Positions 42,361-51,000 of a stretch of 64,000 bases of DNA are shown piece after piece. The notes under the pieces were generated by a model. The model was given only the letters and a program-made list of their open reading frames with translations. It had not been told where the DNA came from and searched no databases. Every line of letters begins with the position of its first letter. The stretch's first letter is position 1. This stretch comes from Streptomyces roseolilacinus (GTDB lineage Bacteria > Actinomycetota > Actinomycetes > Streptomycetales > Streptomycetaceae): contig NZ_BMSV01000003.1 in assembly GCF_014649335.1 (NCBI RefSeq), positions 619,236-683,235 of the forward strand, read 5' to 3'. The translations under genes and the position numbers were made by a program.

Positions 42361-43664
42361 ACGACCGCACCCTCCACGCCCACCGGCACCTCCACGACCG
42401 CCACCGGGCGGTCCTGCCCGAGTGGCTGTCCCTCTACTACGACGAGCCCATCGAGATCACCCACGGCGAGGGCCGGCACGTCTGGGACGCCGAGGGCAAC
42501 CGCTACCTCGACTTCTTCGGCGGCATCCTCACCACCCTGACCGCCCACGCCCTCCCCGAGGTCACCAAGGCCGTCACCGAGCAGGCCGGGCGGATCCTCC
42601 ACACCTCGACGCTCTACCTCGACCGCCCCATGGTGGAGCTCGCCGAACGCGTCGCCTCCCTCTCCGGCATCCCCGAGGCCCGGGTCTTCTTCACCACCTC
42701 CGGCACCGAGGCCAACGACACCGCGCTCCTCCTGGCCACCGCGTACCGCCGCACCCACCAGATCCTGGCGATGCGCAACAGCTACCACGGCCGTTCCTTC
42801 TCCGCCGTCTCCGTCACCGGCAACCGCACCTGGGCCACCACCGGCCACTCCGGGCTGCGCACGCTCTACGTACACGGCGCGGTGCGCGGCCGCGGCCCCT
42901 TCGCGCACCTGTCCGACGCCGACTTCACCGCCGCCTGCGTCGCCGACCTGGAAGACCTCATCGGCCAGACCGGGGACGTCGCCGCGCTGATCGCCGAGCC
43001 CATCCAGGGCGTCGGCGGCTTCACCTCCCCGCCCGACGGGCTGTACGCGGCCTTCCGCGAGGTCCTGAACCGGCACGGCATCCTGTGGATCAGCGACGAG
43101 GTGCAGACCGGCTGGGGCCGCACCGGCGAGCACTTCTGGGGCTGGCAGGCGCACGCCGCGAGCGGCCCGCCGGACATCCTGACCTTCGCCAAGGGCATCG
43201 GCAACGGCATGTCCATCGGCGGCGTCGTCGCCCGCGCCGAGGTGATGAACTGCCTCACCGCCCACTCCATCTCCACCTTCGGCGGCTCCCCGGTCACCAT
43301 GGCCGCCGGCCTCGCCAACCTCTCGTACCTCCTCGAACACGACCTCCAGGGCAACGCACGGCGCGTCGGCGGCCTCCTCATCGAACGGCTCCGCGCCATC
43401 GGCGCAGGCATCGACCGCGTACGGGAGGTGCGCGGCCGCGGGCTGATGATCGGCGTGGAACTGGCCGACCCCGCCACCGGCGAAGCCGACCCGCAGGCCG
43501 CCGCCGCCGTCCTCGAAGCGGCCCGGGAACGCGGCCTGCTGATCGGCAAGGGCGGCGGCCACGACACGAGCGTCCTGCGCGTCGCCCCGCCGCTGTCCCT
43601 CACCGTCGCCGAGGCCGAGGAGGGCGCCGCCCTCCTCGAACAGGCCCTGCGCACCCTCCGGTAA
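42357..43664 (+). CDS. Class III aminotransferase (beta-alanine/alanine-glyoxylate type)
   Basis: This is a PLP-dependent aminotransferase that probably moves the amino group of beta-alanine or 3-aminoisobutyrate to an oxo-acid such as pyruvate or glyoxylate. The 435 residues show ITHGEGRHVWDAEGNRYLDF near the start, the phosphate-binding TSGTEAND, the cofactor aspartate in LWISDEVQTGWGRTG, and the Schiff-base lysine in LTFAKGIGNGMSIGG. The GTG start overlaps the upstream stop (GTGA). It resembles AGXT2-like enzymes. Its place after the ureidopropionase and before dihydropyrimidinase fits the last step of pyrimidine breakdown. Confidence 0.9.
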   Translation: MNDRTLHAHRHLHDRHRAVLPEWLSLYYDEPIEITHGEGRHVWDAEGNRYLDFFGGILTTLTAHALPEVTKAVTEQAGRILHTSTLYLDRPMVELAERVASLSGIPEARVFFTTSGTEANDTALLLATAYRRTHQILAMRNSYHGRSFSAVSVTGNRTWATTGHSGLRTLYVHGAVRGRGPFAHLSDADFTAACVADLEDLIGQTGDVAALIAEPIQGVGGFTSPPDGLYAAFREVLNRHGILWISDEVQTGWGRTGEHFWGWQAHAASGPPDILTFAKGIGNGMSIGGVVARAEVMNCLTAHSISTFGGSPVTMAAGLANLSYLLEHDLQGNARRVGGLLIERLRAIGAGIDRVREVRGRGLMIGVELADPATGEADPQAAAAVLEAARERGLLIGKGGGHDTSVLRVAPPLSLTVAEAEEGAALLEQALRTLR

Positions 43665-43690
43665 GCCCACGAGCAAAGGGCCGACACACC

Positions 43691-45094
43691 ATGAGCACCC
43701 GCACCCTCGTCCGGGGCGGCCTCGTCGTCACCGCCGCCGAGGAGACCCACGCCGACGTCCTCGTCGAGGACGGCCGGATCGCCGCGCTCGCCGCCCACGG
43801 CAGCGCCGCCGCCGCGGCGTGGACCGCCGACCGCACCATCGACGCCACCGGGAGGTACGTCATCCCGGGCGGCGTCGACGCCCACACCCACATGGAGTTC
43901 CCCTTCGGAGGCACGTTCGCGTCCGACGACTTCGAGAGCGGGACGCGCGCCGCCGCCTGGGGCGGCACCACCACCATCGTCGACTTCGCCGTCCAGGCCG
44001 TCGGCCACACCCTGCGCGAAGGGCTCGACGCCTGGCACGCCAAGGCCGACGGCAGGTGCGCCGTCGACTACGCCTTCCACATGATCCTCTCCGACGTCCA
44101 CGACTCCTCGCTCAAGGAGATGGACCTGCTGGTGGAGGAGGGCGTCACCTCCTTCAAGCTCTTCATGGCCTACCCCGGCGTGTTCTACAGCGACGACGGC
44201 CGCGTCCTGCGCGCCATGCAGCGCTCCGCCCTCAACGGCGGGCTGGTCATGATGCACGCGGAGAACGGACCCGCCATCGACGTCCTGGTCGAACAGGCCC
44301 TCGCCCGGGGCGACACCGACCCCCGCCACCACGGCGAGACCCGCCACGTCCTGCTGGAGGCGGAGGCCACGCACCGCGCCGTCCAGCTCGCCCGGGTCGC
44401 GGGCGCGCCCCTCTACGTGGTGCACGTCTCCGCCCGGGAGGCCCTCGCCGAACTCGTCGCCGCCCGCGACCAGGGGCTGCCGGTCTTCGGCGAGACCTGC
44501 CCGCAGTACCTCTTCCTGTCCGCCGACGACCTCGCCGAGCCGGACTTCGAAGGCGCCAAGTACGTGTGCAGCACCCCGCTCAGGCCGCGGGAGCACCAGG
44601 CCGCGCTGTGGCGGGGGCTGCGCACCGACGACCTCCAGGTCGTCTCCACCGACCACTGCCCGTTCTGCTTCCGCGGCCAGAAGGAGCTGGGCCGCGGCGA
44701 CTTCTCCAGGATCCCCAACGGGCTGCCGGGCGTCGAGAACCGCATGGACCTCCTCCACCAGGCCGTCGTCGACGGGCACATCAGCCGCCGCCGCTGGATC
44801 GAGATCGCCTGCGCCGCCCCGGCCCGCATGTTCGGCCTGTACCCGAAGAAGGGCACCGTCGCGCCCGGCTCCGACGCCGACCTCGTCGTCTACGACCCGT
44901 CGGCCACGCAGACCCTGTCCGCGCGCACCCACCACATGAACGTCGACTACTCGGCCTACGAGGGCCGCACCGTCACCGGCCGGGTCGAGACGGTCCTGTC
45001 GCGCGGCGAGTTCGTCATCGACCGCCGCACGTACACGGGCCGTGCCGGACACGGCGTGTACACGCCGCGCGCCACCTGCCAGTACCTCGGCTGA
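43691..45094 (+). CDS. hydA: Dihydropyrimidinase/D-hydantoinase
   Basis: This zinc amidohydrolase opens dihydrouracil, dihydrothymine or 5-substituted hydantoins. The 467 residues carry the metal site HTHMEF in GGVDAHTHMEFPFGG, the carboxylated lysine in TSFKLFMAYPG, the substrate loop VMMHAENG, the histidine in VVHVSAREA, and the catalytic aspartate in VSTDHCPF. C-terminal NVDYSAYEG is typical of dihydropyrimidinases. The ATG lies 26 bp after the aminotransferase stop, in the same operon. It is homologous to, but clearly distinct from, allantoinase at 773-2131. Confidence 0.93.
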   Translation: MSTRTLVRGGLVVTAAEETHADVLVEDGRIAALAAHGSAAAAAWTADRTIDATGRYVIPGGVDAHTHMEFPFGGTFASDDFESGTRAAAWGGTTTIVDFAVQAVGHTLREGLDAWHAKADGRCAVDYAFHMILSDVHDSSLKEMDLLVEEGVTSFKLFMAYPGVFYSDDGRVLRAMQRSALNGGLVMMHAENGPAIDVLVEQALARGDTDPRHHGETRHVLLEAEATHRAVQLARVAGAPLYVVHVSAREALAELVAARDQGLPVFGETCPQYLFLSADDLAEPDFEGAKYVCSTPLRPREHQAALWRGLRTDDLQVVSTDHCPFCFRGQKELGRGDFSRIPNGLPGVENRMDLLHQAVVDGHISRRRWIEIACAAPARMFGLYPKKGTVAPGSDADLVVYDPSATQTLSARTHHMNVDYSAYEGRTVTGRVETVLSRGEFVIDRRTYTGRAGHGVYTPRATCQYLG

Positions 45095-45104
45095 GGAGGC
45101 CCCG

Positions 45105-46121
45105 ATGGACTTCGGACTCGTCCTGCAGACCGACCCGCCGGCCTCCCGGGTCGTCGAGCTGATGCGGCGCGCGGAACGCAACGGCTTCCGCTACGGCTGG
45201 ACCTTCGACTCGGCCGTCCTGTGGCAGGAGCCGTTCGTCATCCACAGCCGCGTCCTCGAACACACGCGGCAGCTGACGGTGGGGCCGATGGTCACCAACC
45301 CGGGCACCCGCACCTGGGAGGTCACCGCCTCCACGTTCGCCACGCTGAACGACATGTACGGCAACCGGACCGTGTGCGGCATCGGGCGCGGCGACTCCGC
45401 GATGCGCGTCGCCGGCCGCGAGCCCGTCACCCTGGCGCGGCTCGGCGAGGCCGTCACCGCGATCCGCGACCTCGCCGAGGGCCGCGAGGCGGTCGTCGAC
45501 GGGCAGCCGCTGCGGCTGCCCTGGGTCCGCGACGGGCGGCTCCCGGTGTGGATGGCGGCGTACGGGCCGAAGGCGCTGGCCCTGGCCGGGCGGAAGGCCG
45601 ACGGGTTCATCCTCCAGCTCGCCGATCCGTACCTGACCGAGTGGATGGTCGGGGCGGTCCGGGAGACGGCGGCGGCCGCCGGGCGCGACCCCGCCGGCCT
45701 GGCGGTCTGCGTGGCCGCGCCCGCCTACGTCACCGCCGACGACTCGCCGGAGGCCCTCGCGCACGCCCGGGAGCAGTGCCGCTGGTTCGGCGGCATGGTC
45801 GGCAACCACGTCGCGGACCTGGTGGCACGCTACGGCGAGCACTCCGGCCTGGTGCCCGAGGCCCTCACCGCGTACGTCAAGGAGCGCCGGGGCTACGACT
45901 ACCGCCATCACGGGCGGCCCGGGAACCCCTCCACGGCCTTCGTCCCCGACGAGATCGTCGACCGCTTCTGCCTGATCGGCCCGCCGGCCGCCCACGTCGC
46001 CAGACTGCGGGCGCTGCGGGCGCTGGGCGTCGACCAGTTCGCGCTCTACGGCATGCACGACGCGAAGGAGGCGGCGATCGACGCGTACGGCTCCGAGGTC
46101 ATCCCGGCGCTCGGCACCTGA
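45105..46121 (+). CDS. LLM-class F420-dependent oxidoreductase (TIGR03842-like)
   Basis: This is a luciferase-like TIM-barrel oxidoreductase of 338 residues that would use F420 or a flavin. Recognised blocks are MDFGLVLQTDPPASRVVELM, YGWTFDSAVLWQEPFVIHS, TVGPMVTNPGTRTWEVTAS and GIGRGDSAMRVAGREPV, close to the group that accompanies hydantoinase genes. GAGGAGG precedes the ATG by a few bases, and it lies 10 bp after hydA in the same operon. No dihydropyrimidine dehydrogenase is present, so this protein could supply the reductive first step or oxidise a product; this is inference. A 25-bp stem-loop follows. Confidence 0.85.
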   Translation: MDFGLVLQTDPPASRVVELMRRAERNGFRYGWTFDSAVLWQEPFVIHSRVLEHTRQLTVGPMVTNPGTRTWEVTASTFATLNDMYGNRTVCGIGRGDSAMRVAGREPVTLARLGEAVTAIRDLAEGREAVVDGQPLRLPWVRDGRLPVWMAAYGPKALALAGRKADGFILQLADPYLTEWMVGAVRETAAAAGRDPAGLAVCVAAPAYVTADDSPEALAHAREQCRWFGGMVGNHVADLVARYGEHSGLVPEALTAYVKERRGYDYRHHGRPGNPSTAFVPDEIVDRFCLIGPPAAHVARLRALRALGVDQFALYGMHDAKEAAIDAYGSEVIPALGT

Positions 46122-46180
46122 GGGCCGGCCGCGCCGGCACCCGGCGCGGCCGGCCCGCGCGTGCGCGCCGTCCGGAAGGC

Positions 46181-46235
46181 CGATGGCCGGGGCGGTCGGA
46201 CACAGCGTCACTGTGTCCGACCGCCCCGGCCATCG
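46181..46235. terminator. Perfect 25-bp bidirectional stem-loop
   Basis: Bases 46181-46205 are exactly complementary to 46211-46235, with the loop CGTCA. It sits between the convergent F420-oxidoreductase and YeaQ-type genes, 9 bp from the stop of the latter, and should end transcription from both sides. Confidence 0.8.
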
Positions 46236-46244
46236 ACCGCGGGG

Positions 46245-46505
46245 TCAGGCGTGCCGTCGGGCCCAGAAGGGGGCGACGAGGGAGATGAGGACGGCCGCGA
46301 TGCCGATCTGGAACAGGTGGCGGATCCAGTCGATGCCGCCGGTGTCACGCACCCCGAAGGCGGTGGCGAGCGCGTTGCCGCCGACGGCGCCGAGGATGCC
46401 GAGGAGCACCGTCAGCCACAGGGGGATGGGTTGACGTCCGGGAACGACCAGCTTCGCCAGCAAGCCGATGATCAACCCCGCGATGATGGCCCAGAGGAAC
46501 GACAC
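46245..46505 (-). CDS. GlsB/YeaQ/YmgE-family membrane protein
   Basis: This is a small stress-associated membrane protein of 86 residues with three membrane segments (SFLWAIIAGLIIGLLAKLVV, PLWLTVLLGILGAVGG and FQIGIAAVLISLVAPFWA). The Gly-rich pattern GxIxGxLAKLVVPGRQPIPLW is characteristic of the transglycosylase-associated family; no enzymatic activity is established for it. The GTG start at 46505 is supported by GGAAGG 6 bases upstream and by the family start; a longer frame to 46577 is not. Confidence 0.88.
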   Translation of the reverse strand: MSFLWAIIAGLIIGLLAKLVVPGRQPIPLWLTVLLGILGAVGGNALATAFGVRDTGGIDWIRHLFQIGIAAVLISLVAPFWARRHA

Positions 46506-46682
46506 GACACTCCTTCCGTTCACTGCCCCGACCTTCGGGTGTCCTTCCTCGTGCCCGCCCGCGGTGGTCGTAAGCATCGCCCTTCGCGGGAATCCCCGGG
46601 TGGCCGCCGGACACCGCGCCGCGGCGTTAGAGGACCCGCGCCCTGGTTACCCGGGCCGGGCGGCGACGTTCAGGGAGGCGCC

Positions 46683-47519
46683 ATGGGACGACCGGCGGCC
46701 GAAGGCACCGCGGAGATCCTCTTCGTGGGCAACGCGACCCTGCTGATCAGCTACGGCGAGTCGACACTGCTCACCGACCCCAACTTCCTGCACCGCGGGC
46801 AGCTCGCCCACCTGGGGTACGGGCTGGTGTCGCGGCGCCGGACCGAACCCGCCCTCGACGAGCTGGACCTCCCGGAGCGGGACCTCGACGCCGTGGTCCT
46901 GTCCCACCTGCACGGGGACCACTTCGACCGGGAGGCGCGCCGCCGCCTCGACCGCGGCCTGCCGTTCCTGACCACCCCGCACGCCTCGCGCGTCCTGCGG
47001 GGGCTGTTCGGCTTCCGCCGGGCGACCGGGCTGCGCACCTGGCAGAGCCACACCCTGCTCCACGGCGACACCTCGGTCCGCGTCACCTCCCTGCCGGGCC
47101 GGCACGCGCCGGGGCCGGCACGGGCGCTGCTGCCGCCGGTGATGGGCAGCCTGCTGGAGTTCGGCGACCGCTCCGGGGAGGTCCGCCTGGTCGTGTACGT
47201 GACGGGCGACACCCTCGTGTACGACGGCCTGCGCGAGATCACCCGGAGGTTCCCCGACATCCACCTGGCGGTCGTGCACCTCGGCGGCACGACCCTGCCC
47301 GGCGGCCTGGTGGTCACCATGGACGGCGAGCAGGGGGCGGACCTGCTCGACATGATCCGCCCCCGCCGGGCGCTGCCGGTGCACTACGACGACTACCCGG
47401 TGTTCCGCTCCCCGCTGTCCGCCTTCCTCGCGGAGGCCGAACGCCGCGGCCACGGCACCCGCCTCCTGAGGTGCGGGCGCGGCGAGCGCGTCACGGTCGG
47501 CCCCGATCCGGCCGGGTGA
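46683..47519 (+). CDS. MBL-fold metallo-hydrolase
   Basis: This is a 278-residue cytosolic metallo-beta-lactamase-fold protein. The motif HLHGDHFD supplies the first four ligands; more are in PGRHAPGP, VTGDTLVYDG and the C-terminal PVHYDDY. The opening AEILFVGNATLLISYGESTLLTDPNFLHRG resembles the UlaG/NAPE-PLD-like branch, where the 'GNATLLI ... TDPNF' pattern is common. The substrate is unknown. GGGAGG precedes the ATG by 5 bases. It is divergent from the YeaQ-type gene. Confidence 0.88.
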   Translation: MGRPAAEGTAEILFVGNATLLISYGESTLLTDPNFLHRGQLAHLGYGLVSRRRTEPALDELDLPERDLDAVVLSHLHGDHFDREARRRLDRGLPFLTTPHASRVLRGLFGFRRATGLRTWQSHTLLHGDTSVRVTSLPGRHAPGPARALLPPVMGSLLEFGDRSGEVRLVVYVTGDTLVYDGLREITRRFPDIHLAVVHLGGTTLPGGLVVTMDGEQGADLLDMIRPRRALPVHYDDYPVFRSPLSAFLAEAERRGHGTRLLRCGRGERVTVGPDPAG

Positions 47520-47629
47520 CCGCCCCGGACCCCGCCGCGGGCCGTTTCGCACGTTTCGTAAGGAATCGTGCGGCTACCCGTGTGATCGGCAAGCCGTTTC
47601 GGCGAGCACCACGGGAAGGAGCAGTGCCG

Positions 47630-47821
47630 ATGCCGAATCCACAACAGCCCGAGCTGCGGCGCAGCGACAAGGGCGGGGGCACCCCGGAGGACAGCCAGGC
47701 CCGCAAGGCGGCGGAACCCACCGGGGCCGGCGGTCGCGCCCACGGCACGGACCGCGGGAACAAGGGCGGCGGGAAGGGCGGCGGCACGCCCCCCGAACAG
47801 CAGCCCGACCACCCGGCCTGA
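47630..47821 (+). CDS. Disordered Gly-rich microprotein
   Basis: The protein has 63 residues and contains no hydrophobic core: Gly, Lys, Pro, Glu and Gln dominate (SDKGGGTPEDSQ, GNKGGGKGGGTPPEQQ). GGGAAGGA lies 9 bases before the ATG at 47630; a GTG six bases earlier is too close to it. Codon third positions are GC-rich as in neighbours. Such hydrophilic small proteins are common in Streptomyces and some are stress-induced; no function can be assigned. The next small gene begins 38 bp downstream, so they may be co-transcribed. Confidence 0.65.
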   Translation: MPNPQQPELRRSDKGGGTPEDSQARKAAEPTGAGGRAHGTDRGNKGGGKGGGTPPEQQPDHPA

Positions 47822-47859
47822 GCCACCCCGCACACACGCGAGACACGCGAGGAGAAGTC

Positions 47860-48030
47860 GTGACCGTTCCCGAGGAGAACCGCCCCAAGACGACGTCCAC
47901 CGACGACGTCGTCGAGACGCCTGCCGAAGGCACACGCACCGGGCAGGAGAACGGGGCCACCGGGCGCACCCTGAGCGAGGCGATGGAGGAAGCCGGGCTC
48001 AGCCCGGACGACGTGCGGGACGAGACCTGA
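47860..48030 (+). CDS. Acidic microprotein, 56 residues
   Basis: A GTG start with a GAGGAGAA ribosome-binding site a few bases upstream opens a 56-codon frame: VTVPEENRPKTTSTDDVVE at the start and LSEAMEEAGLSPDDVRDET at the end. The N-terminal half is disordered. The C-terminal 20 residues form a likely amphipathic helix followed by a 'GLSPDDV' turn, as in short DNA- or protein-binding helices. It is strongly acidic, in contrast with its basic neighbour, and the two may interact. I do not recognise a family. Confidence 0.7.
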   Translation: MTVPEENRPKTTSTDDVVETPAEGTRTGQENGATGRTLSEAMEEAGLSPDDVRDET

Positions 48031-48093
48031 CACGACGCGCGGGACCGGACCCGGTGCGCGTACCGCCGCGGCGGCACGCGCACCGGCCGTCCG

Positions 48094-51000
48094 CTAGACC
48101 GCGGGCCGGGTGGCCCACGCCTCGGCGAACAGCTCGTGCGGCGGCACCGGCGGCAGCAGCCGGACCCCCACCGACGACACCTCCTTGCGGCTGACCGACG
48201 CCCGGTACGCCGCCAGCTTCGCGGTCTCCAACGGCAGGTCCGGGGCCTTCACCTCGGTCCACGGCCCCGGTACGAACGCCGTGCGCCCCGCCCGGGCCCG
48301 CCGGCCCGTCTCGACGGCGCCCGCGGCCACCAGCTCCGCTTGGGCGGCCTTGTGCCGGGCGGGCGACCAGCCGTTCCAGCGGCGGACGTTCCGGTCCGTG
48401 GGCCGGGCCAGCGCCAGCAGCTGGAGGTAGAGCGCCGCCGCGTCCGCGCCGACCCCGAGCGCACCGGCCGCCTCGGCGACCAGGGACGGGACGCTCAGCG
48501 CCGGGTTCAGCTCGTACCCGCCCGACCCCACCGGGGTCGCCGCCGCCCGCTCCACCATGCGGGCCACCCCGCCGTCGCGTATCTCCCGGAACCGGTCGAT
48601 CCTCTCCAGCAGCACCGGCCGCTCCAGCTCGCCGCAGAGCCGCGCCGCCCGCTCCAGCCGCTCCGGATCGCCCAGCGCCGCCGTCCGCAGGAACGCGTCA
48701 CCGCCGGGCAGGGCGACGACGAACGTCCCGTCGTCGTACACGCCGGTCACCGCCGTCGCCCCCTCGGCGCGCGGCCTCGGGCAGGGCAGCACCGGGCCCG
48801 CGTACGCGGGGACGTCCGGGTCGGCGGCCAGCGCCTTCGCCAGCCTCCACTCCCCGTACAGGGGGACGAGCGTCCGCGGATCGTCCAGCAGCTCCCGCAG
48901 CCGCCCGTGGAGCGCCGCGGCGGCGGCCGACGCGGGGTCGCCGGCCGGCCGCTCGGTGAGCGCCCACAGGACGAGGGAGACGAGCCGCCCGTCCACGACG
49001 CGCGGCCCCACGTACGCGCCGGCCGTGCCGTCCTCGGCCGCCTCGTACACGGTCAGCCCGCCCCTGCCGTCCTCGACCAGCACGAACCCGGCGCCGCCGG
49101 ATCCCGGCACCTCCGCGGGCGGCTCCCCGGTGGCCAGGCTCCGCGCCCAGTCCGGGCCGAGCCCCAGCTCCTCCTCCACCGCGCCCGCCAGGTCCTCGTC
49201 GACGTACACCGCCGTACCGAGGAGCCTGGTCCACACCTCCGCCATCCGCTCGGCGGCCGCGGTCGTCCCGCCCCGCGCCCACAGCTCCGCCGGGTCCTCC
49301 GGCATGCCCGCGGCGAGGACCTCCGCACGCCCCCGCGCGCCCAGCCGGTGCCACAGCGACGCGTACGCGTCGGCGACGGCCCGCGTCGCGGCGTACGGCT
49401 TCGACCGCAGCATCTTCCGGTCGTCGTCGTACCGCTCGCGGCGCGGCAGCCCGCCCAGGACCAGCGCCGCGACGGGCCGCCGCACACCCGTCCGCCGCGC
49501 GAAGGCGTCCAGCGCCTCCGGCGCCGGCGACAGCGGGCCGTGCCGCTCCACCAGCTCCAGCAGCCGCGGCAGGCGCGCCGCGTCGTCCCGGTCGACGGTG
49601 ACCGTCACCACGTCCTCGGCGCCGTCCGGCACGGGGTCGGCGGCCCGCTGCAGGAACCGCGCCGTGCCGCCCCGCTCCGCGCCGGTGACCAGCACGCTCC
49701 CGGCGGCCCGGCAGGCGTCCAGGCCCTCGTACGGCGCCCTGCCGGTACGCCACCGGCCGCCGCGCTCGGCGAACGGCTGCCCGCTCCACGTGCGCAGCAG
49801 CGCCGCCAGGGCCGCCCGCTCCCCGTCGGTCGTCGTCCCCACCGCCGCCCGCCAGCCGACCGCGTCGATCCGGCCCGTCAGCGCCGCCCACTCCCCGGGC
49901 GGCGCCGGCAGGGCCAGCAGGCGCGTCTCGTCGTCGATCTCCCCGCGCAGCCGGCGGCCGTCCGCCGCGACCGCCGTGAGCGTCGCCGGGAGCGGCCGGG
50001 CCGTGTGAGCCTCGTACGGCCGCAGCTCGGGCAGCAGCCCGTACAGCGCGGGCAGCAGCACCGTGTCGGGCACCTCGTCCGGCAGCGTCACCACCGGGCC
50101 CGACCGCATCACGGCCACGCGCCGCGACAGCTCCTCGCGCCGCCGCAGCACGTCCGCGGCGAGCAGCGCCACCCGCACCGCACCGGCCGCCACGCGCGGC
50201 TCGGCCACCTCGGGCAGGACGCGCGCCAGCTCGGCCCGCACGGCCCCCTCGCCGTCGCGGCCCGCGGCGAGGAGCGCGCGCACGGCGTCGTCGCCCACCG
50301 CGCGCAGCGCCTTGGAGGCCGCCTCGTCGCGCGGGGTGAGGAAGTGCCAGTACGCGGGCGGGGGCACCGGTCCGACGGCGTGCCCCGACGGCCTGCGCCA
50401 CGTGTGCCGCTCGCCGCCGGGGAAGCCGTGCGCCTCCCACAGCAGCGAGCCGTCCTCCGCGGCGTGCACCCGTACGTTGTCCGGATCGACCAGCACCGCG
50501 TCCTCGCCGCCCGCCGGCATCCGCACGACGCCCCACGGGCGCCGTCCCGGCTCCGCGCCGCGGAACCGGGCCCGGCGGCCGTCGACGCCCTCCAGCAGGA
50601 AGTCCCGCGGCGACGGCCCCGCGTACGGCGTCCGGTACAGCACGCGGCAGCCGACCAGCCGCCCGTCCTGCCCCAGCGGCGACGGCGGCGCGCCCTCCGG
50701 CAGGGCCGCCAGCGTGAGCGAGTCGGAGAACACGGACCACCCCGGCGGAACCCCGCCGTCCCGGTGGAACGCGGGCAGCGTGCGGTCCCCCAGGAGCGCG
50801 CCGGTGACCGGGTCGACCCGCTCCCAGTCGCCGCGGAAGACCCTGGCGCTCCACCACCGCGTCCCGTCGCTCATCTGGAGCTCGCGGTGGTCGACGCCGT
50901 GCCGGTCGCCGGGCCGCAGCACCCGGTTCCCGTCGTGCCGGCCGCCGCCGTCCGAGGAGGCGAAGTGGAAGCCGAACGCGCCGTCGACAAGCCCGTCGAA

